In this document: positions 14,597 to 22,842 of the stretch, in pieces | How positions within the stretch are numbered: position 1 is the stretch's first letter | Layout of the letters: each line of letters begins with the position of its first letter | NCBI RefSeq assembly: GCF_000164135.1 | Contig: NZ_GG770557.1 | Coordinates: 230,767-263,250 of the forward strand | Reading direction: 5' to 3' | From: Mycobacterium parascrofulaceum ATCC BAA-614 | GTDB taxonomy: Bacteria; Actinomycetota; Actinomycetes; Mycobacteriales; Mycobacteriaceae | Length of the DNA stretch: 32,484 nucleotides | Made by a program: the position numbers and the translations under genes | The notes under the pieces: model-generated | What the model was told of the DNA's origin: nothing | Databases searched by the model: none | Seen by the model: the letters and a program-made list of their open reading frames with translations, nothing else

Positions 14597-16015
14597 TTAC
14601 GACGCCGTCGCGTACTGCAGCACCGGCTCCGACGAATCGACGTGGCTGCCACTGAAAATCCGCAGACGGTTCGGCCGCACCTCGTAGCGCACGCCGTTGA
14701 CCGGATTCGTGACGTCGAACCCGTCCCCGACGCGCTCCGCGTTCGACAGCTCGATGTGGGCGCCGTCGCGGAGGCGCTCGCCGCGGTAGTAGTAGTCGCC
14801 GCTGAGGCTTTCACACACCACGGCCAGCGACTTTGCGGTGCGCACCACCGCGGCCGGCGGGTTCCCCGGGTCGCAGCGGGCCGGCTCGCCGACGAACCCC
14901 AGCCCGTCGGCGCCGCGCACCGGGGCCGACAGCGTCGGCGTCCTCGGCGGCGGCGTGCTCGACGGCGCGGGCGAGGTATCGGACGCCTCGGGCGGCGCGC
15001 CGTGGTCGACGAACGCAGACACGACCGCCACGACGAACCCGGCGATCACCAGCGCGATCGCCGCCCCGGTCAACACCAGCGGCACCCGGCCGCCCCAAGG
15101 CCGATGCGGCGGGCGTGCAGGCACTTCGTCAATCGGATACGGGCTGAAGCCGGTGTCGTCGGGGTTCGGATAGACCGCCTGGAACGGCCGGGTGCCGAGA
15201 GGCGGCGCGGCGGCGCCGACCGCCAAAGGCTCGTACACCTCGGACACCGCCTCGCTGGCCGCCCGCGCGAGTTCCCCGGCTGACGCGAACCGCGTCGAGC
15301 GCTGCTTGGCCATGCCCCACGCGATCACGTCGTCGAACGCGCGGCCCACGCCGCGGCGCATGATGCTGGGCCGCGGAGCCGGCGACAGCATGTGCGCCCG
15401 CTTCAGCTCCTCCGCATCACCCTCGAACGGCGGCTGCCCGGTGAGGCACTCGTAAAGCAGGCACGCCAGCGAGTACACGTCGGTCTGCGGCCCGACCCGG
15501 CCCGTGGTGAACCGCTCGGGCGCCATGTACACACCAGAGGCGTCGGGAATGCCGAAACCCACCAGGTACGCGAAGTGATCCGGGGTCAGCAGCACGTGCT
15601 CCGGCCGAACCCCGAGGTGCACCAGCCCGGCGGCGTGCGCGGCGTCCAGCGCCCGCGCCACCTGCGCGACGATCGACGCGGCCCGCGGCGGTTCCAGCGC
15701 CCCGCGCTCGCGCAGGAGGTCCCCGAGGCTGCCGCCCTCGACCAGGTGCATGTCGACGAAGAACACCCCGTCGATCGAGCCGAAGTCGTGCACCGGGATG
15801 ACGTGTGGCTCCCGCACCCGCTGCGCGAGGCCACACTCCCGGCGAAAGCGGTGCTCGAAGCCGGGTTCGGCGGCGGCCTCGGCAGACACCAGCTTGACCG
15901 CGACCGTCCGGTCGTTGACCGTGTCGTACGCCCGGTAGACCTCGCCCGTGGCGCCCTCGCCGATCAACGAGCGCAGCTCGTAGGGGCCGAACCGGGTGTC
16001 AAGCCGCGAGGTCAA
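14597..16015 (-). CDS. Membrane-anchored Ser/Thr pseudokinase
   Basis: 472 residues from a TTG at 16015, chosen because AAGGA lies seven bases upstream and the kinase domain starts right after (FGPYELRSLIGEGATGEVY). Gly-loop, Lys41 in VAVKLV, Glu60, GVYMAPERF with APE at 165-167 and the later kinase helices are present. Two essential acids are missing: the HRD motif reads H133-L-G135 and the DFG motif reads G153-F-G155, so phosphotransfer is not expected. About residues 310-335 (VPLVLTGAAIALVIAGFVVAVV) form one membrane helix, followed by a Pro/Ser/Thr linker and an outside domain with CDPGN and VVCESLSGDYYYRGE. It lies 101 bases after the active kinase gene, so it may act as its partner, scaffold or sensor. 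Confidence 0.85.
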   Translation of the reverse strand: MTSRLDTRFGPYELRSLIGEGATGEVYRAYDTVNDRTVAVKLVSAEAAAEPGFEHRFRRECGLAQRVREPHVIPVHDFGSIDGVFFVDMHLVEGGSLGDLLRERGALEPPRAASIVAQVARALDAAHAAGLVHLGVRPEHVLLTPDHFAYLVGFGIPDASGVYMAPERFTTGRVGPQTDVYSLACLLYECLTGQPPFEGDAEELKRAHMLSPAPRPSIMRRGVGRAFDDVIAWGMAKQRSTRFASAGELARAASEAVSEVYEPLAVGAAAPPLGTRPFQAVYPNPDDTGFSPYPIDEVPARPPHRPWGGRVPLVLTGAAIALVIAGFVVAVVSAFVDHGAPPEASDTSPAPSSTPPPRTPTLSAPVRGADGLGFVGEPARCDPGNPPAAVVRTAKSLAVVCESLSGDYYYRGERLRDGAHIELSNAERVGDGFDVTNPVNGVRYEVRPNRLRIFSGSHVDSSEPVLQYATAS

Positions 16016-16116
16016 TCGGCAATCCTTTTCGCCAGGTGAAAAACGTCCAGTCCGGCGGGTTCCCGAATTCGGCGCCCACCTAACGTGCGGCGGCTCACGT
16101 GCGGCGGCACCGGGCG

Positions 16117-17253
16117 TCAGCCGCCGTGGCCCTTGTGTTTGCCCGGGTGCGGCGGCGGCCCCGGTGGCACCGCCGGTTCCGCCGTCGGCGTAGTGGTGGT
16201 CGTCGTGGTCGGGGGCGGCGTCGGCGTGGTGGTGGTCGTCGTCGGCGCCGGCGGCGGTGGCGACGAGAACGGCGGGTCGATCGCCAGCAGGAGGAGCGCC
16301 AGCGCGAACGCGGCGACGATCGCGGCGATCCACCACTTGCGGCGGGGACTCTCCGGGGGCGCGGCGGCCGGCGTGTAGGTGAGCACGGCCGGCGGCGGCG
16401 CCGCCATCACCCGGGTGCGCACAGGCCTCCCTCCGGGGCCGGCGCCGGCCAGCGCGGCGCGCATCGCGGCGGCCTGGCCGAACCGCCACGCCGGGTCGCG
16501 GGCCATCGCGCGCTCGATCGCGGCGGCCAGGGCCGGGGGCACGTCGGGGCGCAGCGCGGCCAGCGGCGGCGGCGACTCGTGCAGGATCGCGTGGGCCAGC
16601 GGGCCCAGCTCCTCCTGCGGGAACGGCCGCCGCCCGGTCAGCGCCTCGTAGCCCACCACGCCGACGGCGTACAGATCGTCGAGCACCGTGGCCGGCTTGG
16701 ACGTCAGCCGCTCGGGGCTCAGATAGGCCATGCTGCCGACCACCTCGCCCGCCCGGGTGTAGGCGGCGCCGGACGTCTTGGCGATGCCGAAATCGGCGAG
16801 CTTGGGTTCGCCCGCCGCGGTGAACAGGATGTTGCCGGGTTTGACGTCGCGGTGCAGGACGCCGGCGTGGTGCGCCTCGGCCAGGGCGTCCAGGACGCCG
16901 TCGAGGACGGCGTGCACGAACGCCGGGGTCAGCGGGCCGCGGGCGATGTGGTCGGCCAGCGACACCCCCGGCAGGCGTTCCATCACGATGAACGGCAGGC
17001 CGTAGTGCTCGCCGACGTCGTGCACCACCACGACGTGCGGGCCGGTCAGCCGCGCGGCCGCGCGCGCCTCGGTGTCGAACCGCACGCGGCTGTCCGGGCG
17101 GTCGGCCACGCCGGGATAGAGCAGCTTGATCGCGACGGCCCGGTGCAACTTCAGGTCCCAGCCGTCGCGCACCTCGGCCATCGCCCCGCGGCCGAGCACG
17201 CCGCGCAGCTCGTACCGGCCGCCGCCCAGCCGCTCACCCGCCGCCAGCGGCAG
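16117..17253 (-). CDS. Ser/Thr protein kinase (PknB family), start codon uncertain
   Basis: Active-kinase motifs are all present: glycine loop LGRGAMAEV, VAIKLL lysine, LHRDVKPGNIL, LADFGIAK, and SMAYLSPERL. After the catalytic domain come a Pro/Ala-rich juxtamembrane part, one membrane helix (WWIAAIVAAFALALLLLAID) and a short outside tail of Pro/Thr repeats ending in KHKGHGG. The only usual start, GTG at 17199, cuts into the glycine loop and drops the strand GRYELRGV encoded just upstream. That upstream coding runs open for over 150 bases without ATG, GTG or TTG. CTG at 17253 or 17247, preceded by an AAGGGCGG stretch, is given here as start. An ATC/ATT start, reinitiation or a sequence error remain possible. 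Confidence 0.8.
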   Translation of the reverse strand: MPLAAGERLGGGRYELRGVLGRGAMAEVRDGWDLKLHRAVAIKLLYPGVADRPDSRVRFDTEARAAARLTGPHVVVVHDVGEHYGLPFIVMERLPGVSLADHIARGPLTPAFVHAVLDGVLDALAEAHHAGVLHRDVKPGNILFTAAGEPKLADFGIAKTSGAAYTRAGEVVGSMAYLSPERLTSKPATVLDDLYAVGVVGYEALTGRRPFPQEELGPLAHAILHESPPPLAALRPDVPPALAAAIERAMARDPAWRFGQAAAMRAALAGAGPGGRPVRTRVMAAPPPAVLTYTPAAAPPESPRRKWWIAAIVAAFALALLLLAIDPPFSSPPPPAPTTTTTTPTPPPTTTTTTTPTAEPAVPPGPPPHPGKHKGHGG

Positions 17254-17386
17254 TCCGCCCTTGCCCTGGCCGCGGTGCGACTGAGTTCCTTGGAGGTCCG
17301 TGTCGATCTCCTGTCGGAATGCTGACTCCCCCTGCGGGTCGGGGATAACCGCGGACCGGGAAATCGAAACGCCGACGGACCGTGCG

Positions 17387-19201
17387 TCACCCGCGCGGCT
17401 TTTGCACCGCCCCCGCGTACTCGCCGACGAAGCCCTTCCCCAGCCACCACCGGGGCTCGGTGTGCTCGAAAATCTCCTCGCCCAGGGTGCGATGGCGCAC
17501 CGACTTCTTGACGGGAAACGGGTTCATCCCCGACTTGTATTCGACCCCGACCATGGCGGGGGCCCCCGGGCGCCCGCGCCGGGGCAGCTGCTCGAAGCCG
17601 GCCTGCGTCAGCAGGGCGGTCAATTCGGCGGGGCGGGGGAATCGCCGGAAGTCGTGGTTCGGCTTGTGCAGGCCGAACACGAACAGCGGCCCGATCGTCA
17701 CGAAGCACAGCCACGTGCAGACGTTGCGGTCCGGCGCGACGTAGAACATCCGCCCGCCCGGCCTCAGCGCGCGAAAGACGCTGTCCATCAGGCGGCGGTG
17801 CTCGGTGCAGTGGTCGAGCACCCCGTGCAGGTACACCAGGTCGAATCGGTTCTCCCCCAACACCTCCGGGTCACGCGCGTCGCCGACGACGAAGCTCACC
17901 CCGGCCCGGCCGGCGAACCGCCCGCGGGCCGCGTCGATCGACTTGTAGTCGACGTCGACGCCCACGACGTCCCAGTCGCCCAGCTCCGGGTAGCGTTCGA
18001 GCAGCCCTTCGATCGCCCCGCCGCCGCCGCACCCGACCACGGCCATCCGCGGTCGATCGCCATCCGCCGGTGGCAGGTAGTCGCGCAGGAACTCCCAAGC
18101 GGCGTAGTCGATCTCGCCGACGAGATCGGCGGTGAACCGCCACTGCTCGCTGACCTCGGCGTTGGAGAAGTACCGCACCCCGCGCTCGATGGTGCCGTTG
18201 CTGATCCGCATCACCGCGCGGTCGATCATCGAATAGCGGTACTTGGGCTCGCCGGCCGCGTCGTTGGCCCGTTCCCGTTCGAGGAATTCGAAGTAGCGTC
18301 GCGCCTCGGGGCCGATCGGCGGCTCCCACGACGGGGCGTGCCCGAGCACGCGTTCCCGGATCCACGAGTCGATCACCCGGCTGTACACGGTCGTGTCGAA
18401 GAGCATCAGCTGGTGCCCGCCGCCGGGCATCACGAAGAAGTCCTTGGTTCCGCCGATCCGCTCGAAGCATGCCCGGCAGTGCTCGGCGCCGACGATCTCG
18501 TCGTGCTCCCCGCAGGTGACCAGGACGGGTTTGGTGTTGGCGGCGGCGGGTTTTGGCGGCGCGTAGTTGAACACCGAGTGGTAGCTCTCGAGCCCATAGC
18601 GCCAGACGTAGAAGGGGTCCTTCTTCTTGGTGTCCAGCAGCCCGGGGTCCTCCTGGTAGGCGGCCTCGAAGTCGATGACCCGGCGCAGCGGGACCCGCAG
18701 CCGATCCCCGATCGCCTTGGCCGCCCACGTCGCCGGGCGCGACCGGAACAGCCGGATCGCCGGGCTCATCGGCACCTCGTGGTTCAGCAGGATGTTCATG
18801 CACACGCCCGCCGTCACGGCCGGGCACGCGTCCAGGGCGTGAAACGCCACCTCCCCGCCCTGGCTCGCGCCGTGCAGGACGACCGGCAGCGACGTGCGCC
18901 GCGCCGCGTAATCGGTGACCGCCCGGGTGTCTTCGAGGAAGTCCTCGAAGCGGAACACGCCCGGCTCGCCTTCGGTGCGGCCATGCCCGGTCAGGTCGAA
19001 CGCATAGACGGCCGCCCGGTAGGTGCGGCGCATGTGTTCGGCGAACGCGTCGTAACTCTCGCTGTTGCCGGCGGTGCCGTGCACCAGCACCAGGACGTAG
19101 TCGGCGGTGGGGTTGTCGTAGCGGCGCACGAAGATTCGCCTGCCCCCGGATCCGGTCACGGCGTCTTCGACCATCGGCTGATCGGTGAGGTTGCGGGTCA
19201 T
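17387..19201 (-). CDS. Alpha/beta-hydrolase and SAM-dependent methyltransferase fusion
   Basis: 604 residues. Residues about 15-290 form an alpha/beta hydrolase of the monoacylglycerol-lipase type: VLVHGTAGN oxyanion region, FDLTGHGRTEG, nucleophile Ser113 in GASQGG, Asp234 in GEHDEIV and His263 in GGGHQLM. Residues about 340-560 form a class I methyltransferase: motif I VVGCGGGG at 388-395, acidic VGVDVDYKSIDAAR, VVGDARDPEV, FDLVYLHGVLDHC and LRPGGRMFYVAP. The fusion suggests an ester is cleaved or formed and the same molecule methylated; substrate unknown. The first codon overlaps the stop of the TetR gene by four bases, so the regulator and enzyme are co-translated. The kinase genes follow on the same strand. 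Confidence 0.9.
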   Translation of the reverse strand: MTRNLTDQPMVEDAVTGSGGRRIFVRRYDNPTADYVLVLVHGTAGNSESYDAFAEHMRRTYRAAVYAFDLTGHGRTEGEPGVFRFEDFLEDTRAVTDYAARRTSLPVVLHGASQGGEVAFHALDACPAVTAGVCMNILLNHEVPMSPAIRLFRSRPATWAAKAIGDRLRVPLRRVIDFEAAYQEDPGLLDTKKKDPFYVWRYGLESYHSVFNYAPPKPAAANTKPVLVTCGEHDEIVGAEHCRACFERIGGTKDFFVMPGGGHQLMLFDTTVYSRVIDSWIRERVLGHAPSWEPPIGPEARRYFEFLERERANDAAGEPKYRYSMIDRAVMRISNGTIERGVRYFSNAEVSEQWRFTADLVGEIDYAAWEFLRDYLPPADGDRPRMAVVGCGGGGAIEGLLERYPELGDWDVVGVDVDYKSIDAARGRFAGRAGVSFVVGDARDPEVLGENRFDLVYLHGVLDHCTEHRRLMDSVFRALRPGGRMFYVAPDRNVCTWLCFVTIGPLFVFGLHKPNHDFRRFPRPAELTALLTQAGFEQLPRRGRPGAPAMVGVEYKSGMNPFPVKKSVRHRTLGEEIFEHTEPRWWLGKGFVGEYAGAVQKPRG

Positions 19202-19821
19202 CGCCTGGGTTCCAATCCTTCGGTGATGCGGTCGGCGAGGATGCGGGCGAACGCGTCGAAGTCGCGACGGAACCCCGAGGCGTTGGAGACGAACGGGCGC
19301 TGCATGGACATGCCCAGCAGCACGGTTTCGAAGAGCCGCACCGACTCGTCGATCAGGGACTGCGGCGCGTCGTCACCGACGATGCCGCGCAGCGCCCCGG
19401 CGAGCTGCCGGCGCTGGGTGTCGCGATAGTCGCCGTACGCGATCCGCAGGAACTCGTTGTGGTTGGCCGCCGCGGCGAACTCCACCATGAACATGACCGC
19501 GTCGATGTTGTCGATGAACAGCGCGTACATCAGGCCGGCCGCCTCGGTCAGGCCCTCGCGCACCGACACCCCGTGCGGCAGTTGGCCCGACGCCGCGGCG
19601 AACATGCGCTTGGCCATGTCGTCGATCGCCGCCTGGAACAGCTTTTCCTTGGTCTCGAAGTGGTAGTGCAGCAGCGTCTGCGAGACGCCGGCCTTCGTCG
19701 AGATCAGCTTCATGGAGGACTTTTCGTAGCCGTACGCGCAGAAGCACTGGATGGTCGTCTGCAGGATGCGCCGCCGCGCGTCGCCGGTGGGCTGCTCGGG
19801 CTTGGACACTGCCGCGGTCAA
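19198..19821 (-). CDS. TetR-family regulator
   Basis: 207 residues, standard for the family. Residues about 14-60 hold the DNA-binding domain: DARRRILQTTIQCFCAYGYEKSSM, then ISTKAGVSQTLLHYHFETKEKLF, the usual helix-turn-helix with a HYHF end. The remaining helices form the ligand and dimer domain. The start is a TTG at 19821 with GAGG five bases upstream; GTG at 19809 is an alternative. A palindrome at 19865-19880, in the divergent promoter region, is the probable operator, which would give control of this operon and of the deacetylase gene. The gene overlaps the hydrolase-methyltransferase gene by four bases. Confidence 0.9.
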   Translation of the reverse strand: MTAAVSKPEQPTGDARRRILQTTIQCFCAYGYEKSSMKLISTKAGVSQTLLHYHFETKEKLFQAAIDDMAKRMFAAASGQLPHGVSVREGLTEAAGLMYALFIDNIDAVMFMVEFAAAANHNEFLRIAYGDYRDTQRRQLAGALRGIVGDDAPQSLIDESVRLFETVLLGMSMQRPFVSNASGFRRDFDAFARILADRITEGLEPRR

Positions 19822-19864
19822 GGTCGCCTCGTCTCGTCGAATCCGCTTCCGGCCACCATACTGT

Positions 19865-19880
19865 CTGACCGATCAGTCAG
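19865..19880. promoter_or_regulatory. Probable TetR operator
   Basis: CTGAC-CGATCA-GTCAG is an inverted repeat with a nearly symmetrical centre, the common form of a TetR-family site (TGAC-N-GATCGGTCA type). It lies 43 bases from the TetR start and 17 bases before the deacetylase start, so binding would cover both divergent promoters. Confidence 0.7.
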
Positions 19881-19897
19881 GCAAGGTAGGCTAGCGG

Positions 19898-20551
19898 GTG
19901 ATGCGACGGAAAATCACGCTGACCTTCGACAATGGCCCCACCCCCGGGGTCACGGATCAGGTACTCGACACCCTCGCCCGGCGCGGGGTGGCCGCGATCT
20001 TCTTCGTCGTCGGGGAGAACGTCTCGTCCCCGCCGGGGCGCCGGCTGCTGGAGCGGACCGCGCGCGACGGGCACCGGATCGGCAATCACTCGTTCCGCCA
20101 TGGCCGGCCGCTCGGCGAGCTCTCCGCGGCCGAGACCGTTCGGGAGATAGCCGGCACACAAGAGCTTTTGGACGCACTCGGCGACCCCGACCGCTACTTC
20201 CGGCCGTGGGGCACGGAGGGGGCGCTCGACCGGCGCTGCCTGAACCGGGCGGCGATCGACCACCTCGTCGCCGAGAAGTACACCTGCGTCCTGTGGAACA
20301 GCGTCCCGCGCGACTGGGCCGACCCCCACGGATGGGTCGACCGGGCGCTCGCCGACACCCGCGACCACCGGCACACCGTCGTCGTCCTGCACGACCTACC
20401 CACCGGCGCGATGGACCGGCTCCCGCGGTTTCTCGACGAGCTCGACGCCGCCGGTGTCGAGGTCACCACCGACCTCCCCGACGACTGCGTGCCGATCGTC
20501 CGCGGCGCGCTGCGAGCGCCCGTCGATCACCTCGTCTCGGGGATAGGGTGA
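19898..20551 (+). CDS. Polysaccharide deacetylase (NodB domain) protein
   Basis: 217 residues from GTG at 19898, or ATG at 19901. The NodB fold is seen in TLTFDNGPTPGVTDQVLDTL at the start, AAIFFVVGENV, the metal-ligand box IGNHSFRHGR (two His four apart) and, near the end, TVVVLHDLP. In classical members the first motif is TFDDGP, with the first Asp as base and the second as metal ligand; here it is TFDNGP, so one metal ligand is replaced by Asn. Such DN forms may still be active or act on other substrates. No signal peptide is visible, so it probably acts in the cytoplasm. It is divergent from the TetR gene and six bases before the dehydrogenase gene. Confidence 0.85.
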   Translation: MMRRKITLTFDNGPTPGVTDQVLDTLARRGVAAIFFVVGENVSSPPGRRLLERTARDGHRIGNHSFRHGRPLGELSAAETVREIAGTQELLDALGDPDRYFRPWGTEGALDRRCLNRAAIDHLVAEKYTCVLWNSVPRDWADPHGWVDRALADTRDHRHTVVVLHDLPTGAMDRLPRFLDELDAAGVEVTTDLPDDCVPIVRGALRAPVDHLVSGIG

Positions 20552-20557
20552 ATCCCC

Positions 20558-21937
20558 ATGAGCGACATGACGGCGCGGTTCGCCGAGATCGTCGGCCGGC
20601 ACAACCTGCTGACCGGGGACGCCATCCCCGAGGACTACTGGCACGACGAGGTGTTGACCAAGCCGCCGCAACGGCCCGCCTACGTCGCCAAACCGACTAG
20701 CGCGGAAGCGGTTTCGCAGCTGCTGAAGGCCGCCTCGGATAACAACGTGCCGGTGACCGCCCGCGGGTCCGGAACCGGCCTGTCGGGCGCGGCCATCCCA
20801 CGGTCCGACGGGCTGCTGATCTCCTTCGAGCGCATGAACGCCGTCCTCGAGGTCGACACCACCAACCAGGTCGCCGTCGTCCAGCCCGGGGTCACGCTCA
20901 CCGAACTGGACGCCGCGACCGCCGACACCGGCCTGCGCTACATGGTCCACCCGGGCGAGCTGTCGTCGAGCGTCGGCGGCAACGTCGGCACCAACGCCGG
21001 CGGCATGAACGCGGTCAAGTACGGCATCGCCCGCCAGAACGTGCTCGGGCTGCAGGCGGCGCTGCCGACCGGCGAACTCATCCGCACCGGCGGCAAGATC
21101 GCCAAGATCTCCACCGGCTACGACCTCACCCAGCTCATCGTCGGCTCCGAGGGCACCCTGGCCCTGGCCACCGAGGTGACCGTCAAGCTGCACCCGCGGC
21201 TCGACCACAACGCCGCGGTGCTCGCCCCGTTCGCCGACTTCGACCAGGTCATGGCGGCGGTCCCGAAGATCGTGGGAAGCGGCCTGGCCCCTTACATCCT
21301 GGAGTACATCGACAACGTGACGATGGCCGCGCTCGTGCACACCCAGAACCTGGAGCTGGGCGTCCCCGACAATGTGCGCGACAGCTGTGACGCGTATCTG
21401 GTTGTGGCGCTGGAGAACCGGACTGCCGCGCGGCTCGACGAGGACGTTGAGAAGGCCGGCGAGCTGCTGGCCGAGCTGGGTGCCGTGGACGCCTATGTGC
21501 TGGAAGGCGGCTCGGCGCGCAAGCTGATCGAGGCGCGCGAGAAGGCGTTCTGGACGCTCAAGGCCGTCGGCGCCGACGACCTGATCGACACCGTGGTGCC
21601 GCGCGGCGCGATGCCCAAGTTCCTGTCCGCCGCGCGCGGCCTGGCGGCGGCCGCGGGCGGCGCGGCGGCGGGCTGCGGGCACGCCGGCGACGGCAACGTG
21701 CACCTGGCCATCTTCTGCCAGGACCCCGACACCCGCAAGAAGTTGATGACCGACATCTTCGCGCTGGCAATGGAATTGGGCGGCGCCATCTCCGGCGAAC
21801 ACGGCCTGGGCCGCGCCAAGACCCCGTACTACCTCGAGCTGGAAGACCCGGTCAAGGTCGACCTGATGCGCCGCATCAAACGCAGCTTCGACCCCGCGGG
21901 CATCCTCAACCCCGACGTCCTCTTCGCGGGAGCCTAA
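20558..21937 (+). CDS. FAD-linked dehydrogenase, GlcD / D-lactate dehydrogenase type
   Basis: 459 residues. The N-terminal FAD-binding PCMH domain shows AYVAKPTSAEAVSQLLKAAS, VPVTARGSGTGLSGAAIP, GVTLTELDAAT and the SSSVGGNVGTNAGGMNAVKYG phosphate-binding run. The C-terminal FAD-oxidase domain ends with GCGHAGDGNVHLAIF and GAISGEHGLGRAKTPYYLEL, which carry the His residues of 2-hydroxyacid oxidation. Members oxidise glycolate, D-lactate or other 2-hydroxy acids. From memory its length and sequence fit M. tuberculosis Rv2280, annotated as a probable dehydrogenase. It lies six bases after the deacetylase gene, likely on one transcript, and its stop overlaps the convergent acyltransferase gene by four bases. 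Confidence 0.9.
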   Translation: MSDMTARFAEIVGRHNLLTGDAIPEDYWHDEVLTKPPQRPAYVAKPTSAEAVSQLLKAASDNNVPVTARGSGTGLSGAAIPRSDGLLISFERMNAVLEVDTTNQVAVVQPGVTLTELDAATADTGLRYMVHPGELSSSVGGNVGTNAGGMNAVKYGIARQNVLGLQAALPTGELIRTGGKIAKISTGYDLTQLIVGSEGTLALATEVTVKLHPRLDHNAAVLAPFADFDQVMAAVPKIVGSGLAPYILEYIDNVTMAALVHTQNLELGVPDNVRDSCDAYLVVALENRTAARLDEDVEKAGELLAELGAVDAYVLEGGSARKLIEAREKAFWTLKAVGADDLIDTVVPRGAMPKFLSAARGLAAAAGGAAAGCGHAGDGNVHLAIFCQDPDTRKKLMTDIFALAMELGGAISGEHGLGRAKTPYYLELEDPVKVDLMRRIKRSFDPAGILNPDVLFAGA

Positions 21938-22749
21938 CCGATCACCGGGAAGCGGCGTTGGGCGGCAAGGTCTTTGAGCCCCTTGCGCATCACCCAGCGC
22001 ACGTGCGCGTCGATCCGCTTGACGTCGTGGGCGTCGGCGAGCTTGGCGATGTCGATGGGCGGCAACACCTCGGTGACGATCTTGGTGGGCAGCGGCATGT
22101 TCACCGGCGCGACGACGCTGAGCCCGAACGGGAAGCCGATGGAGATCGGCATGATGTCGGTGCGGAAGAGCTTGCGCTCCAGCTTGCTCAGCCCGAGCGC
22201 ACGCGCCAGCCACCGCCCGCGGCTCAGGAACAACTGGGTTTCCTGCCCGCCGATGGAGACGGCCGGAACGACGGGCACGCCGGCCTCCAAAGCCGTGGTG
22301 ACGTAGCCGGTTCGCCCGTCGAAGTCGATGGTGTTCTCCCGCAGCGTCGACCGGTAGACGTCGAAGTCGCCGCCCGGGTAGACCAGCACGACGCCGCCGG
22401 CGCCCAGGGCCTTGGCGGCGTTCGCGCGCGTCGCCCGGATCACTCCCGTGCGCCGGAAGAAGTCGCCGGCGGGCCCGGCGAAGATGGTGTCGAAGCCCAG
22501 GGCATACAGCGGGCGGTCGTAGCCGTACGCGTCGTAATAGTCGACGGCGAACACCGACAGGTCGAACGTCGTGAGGCCGCCGGAATGATTCCCCACCACC
22601 AGCGACGGTCCCGGCGGAATGTTGTCCAGGCCGCGCACCTCGGAGCGGAAGTAGTGCTTGACGATCGGGCGGGTCAGCGCGATGACGTGCTCGGTCAGAC
22701 CGCGGTCCCATTTGTCGACGTCGGTCGAGTCGGTGTGGGTGTGGCTCAT
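21934..22749 (-). CDS. Lysophospholipid-acyltransferase-family protein
   Basis: 271 residues from the ATG at 22749 (GAGG five bases upstream); a GTG at 22764 would add five residues. The PlsC-like acyltransferase motifs are VVGNHSGGLTTFDLSVF (mycobacterial variant of NHxxxxD with a longer gap to the Asp), FFRRTGVIRA, LVYPGGDFDVYR and VPVVPAVSIGGQE. The family moves acyl groups from CoA or ACP to glycerol phosphate, lysophospholipid or related acceptors at the inner membrane. This form resembles the diacylglycerol-type branch more than PlsC itself. Substrate unknown. Confidence 0.85.
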   Translation of the reverse strand: MSHTHTDSTDVDKWDRGLTEHVIALTRPIVKHYFRSEVRGLDNIPPGPSLVVGNHSGGLTTFDLSVFAVDYYDAYGYDRPLYALGFDTIFAGPAGDFFRRTGVIRATRANAAKALGAGGVVLVYPGGDFDVYRSTLRENTIDFDGRTGYVTTALEAGVPVVPAVSIGGQETQLFLSRGRWLARALGLSKLERKLFRTDIMPISIGFPFGLSVVAPVNMPLPTKIVTEVLPPIDIAKLADAHDVKRIDAHVRWVMRKGLKDLAAQRRFPVIG

Positions 22750-22842
22750 GCGTTCCTCGCTCACCGTTGAGCGTGAGCTGATGCTACGCCCGCCGGATCG
22801 GGCGCGACGCCGGTTTTGAGGCTCGGATTGGCGCCGGCCGAC

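Noticed and set aside
16083..16107. Direct repeat ACGTGCGGCGG, two copies 14 bases apart
   Set aside because: Short, GC-rich and only two copies; not clearly more than chance in the gap between the two kinase genes.
17300..19429. A 709-codon open frame on the plus strand
   Set aside because: It is antisense to the hydrolase-methyltransferase fusion, which has complete motifs on the other strand.
20396..22711. A 771-codon open frame on the minus strand
   Set aside because: It lies antisense to the GlcD-like gene and in a shifted frame over the acyltransferase gene. Its composition is arginine-, glycine- and alanine-rich without domains, as usual for shadow frames in GC-rich DNA.
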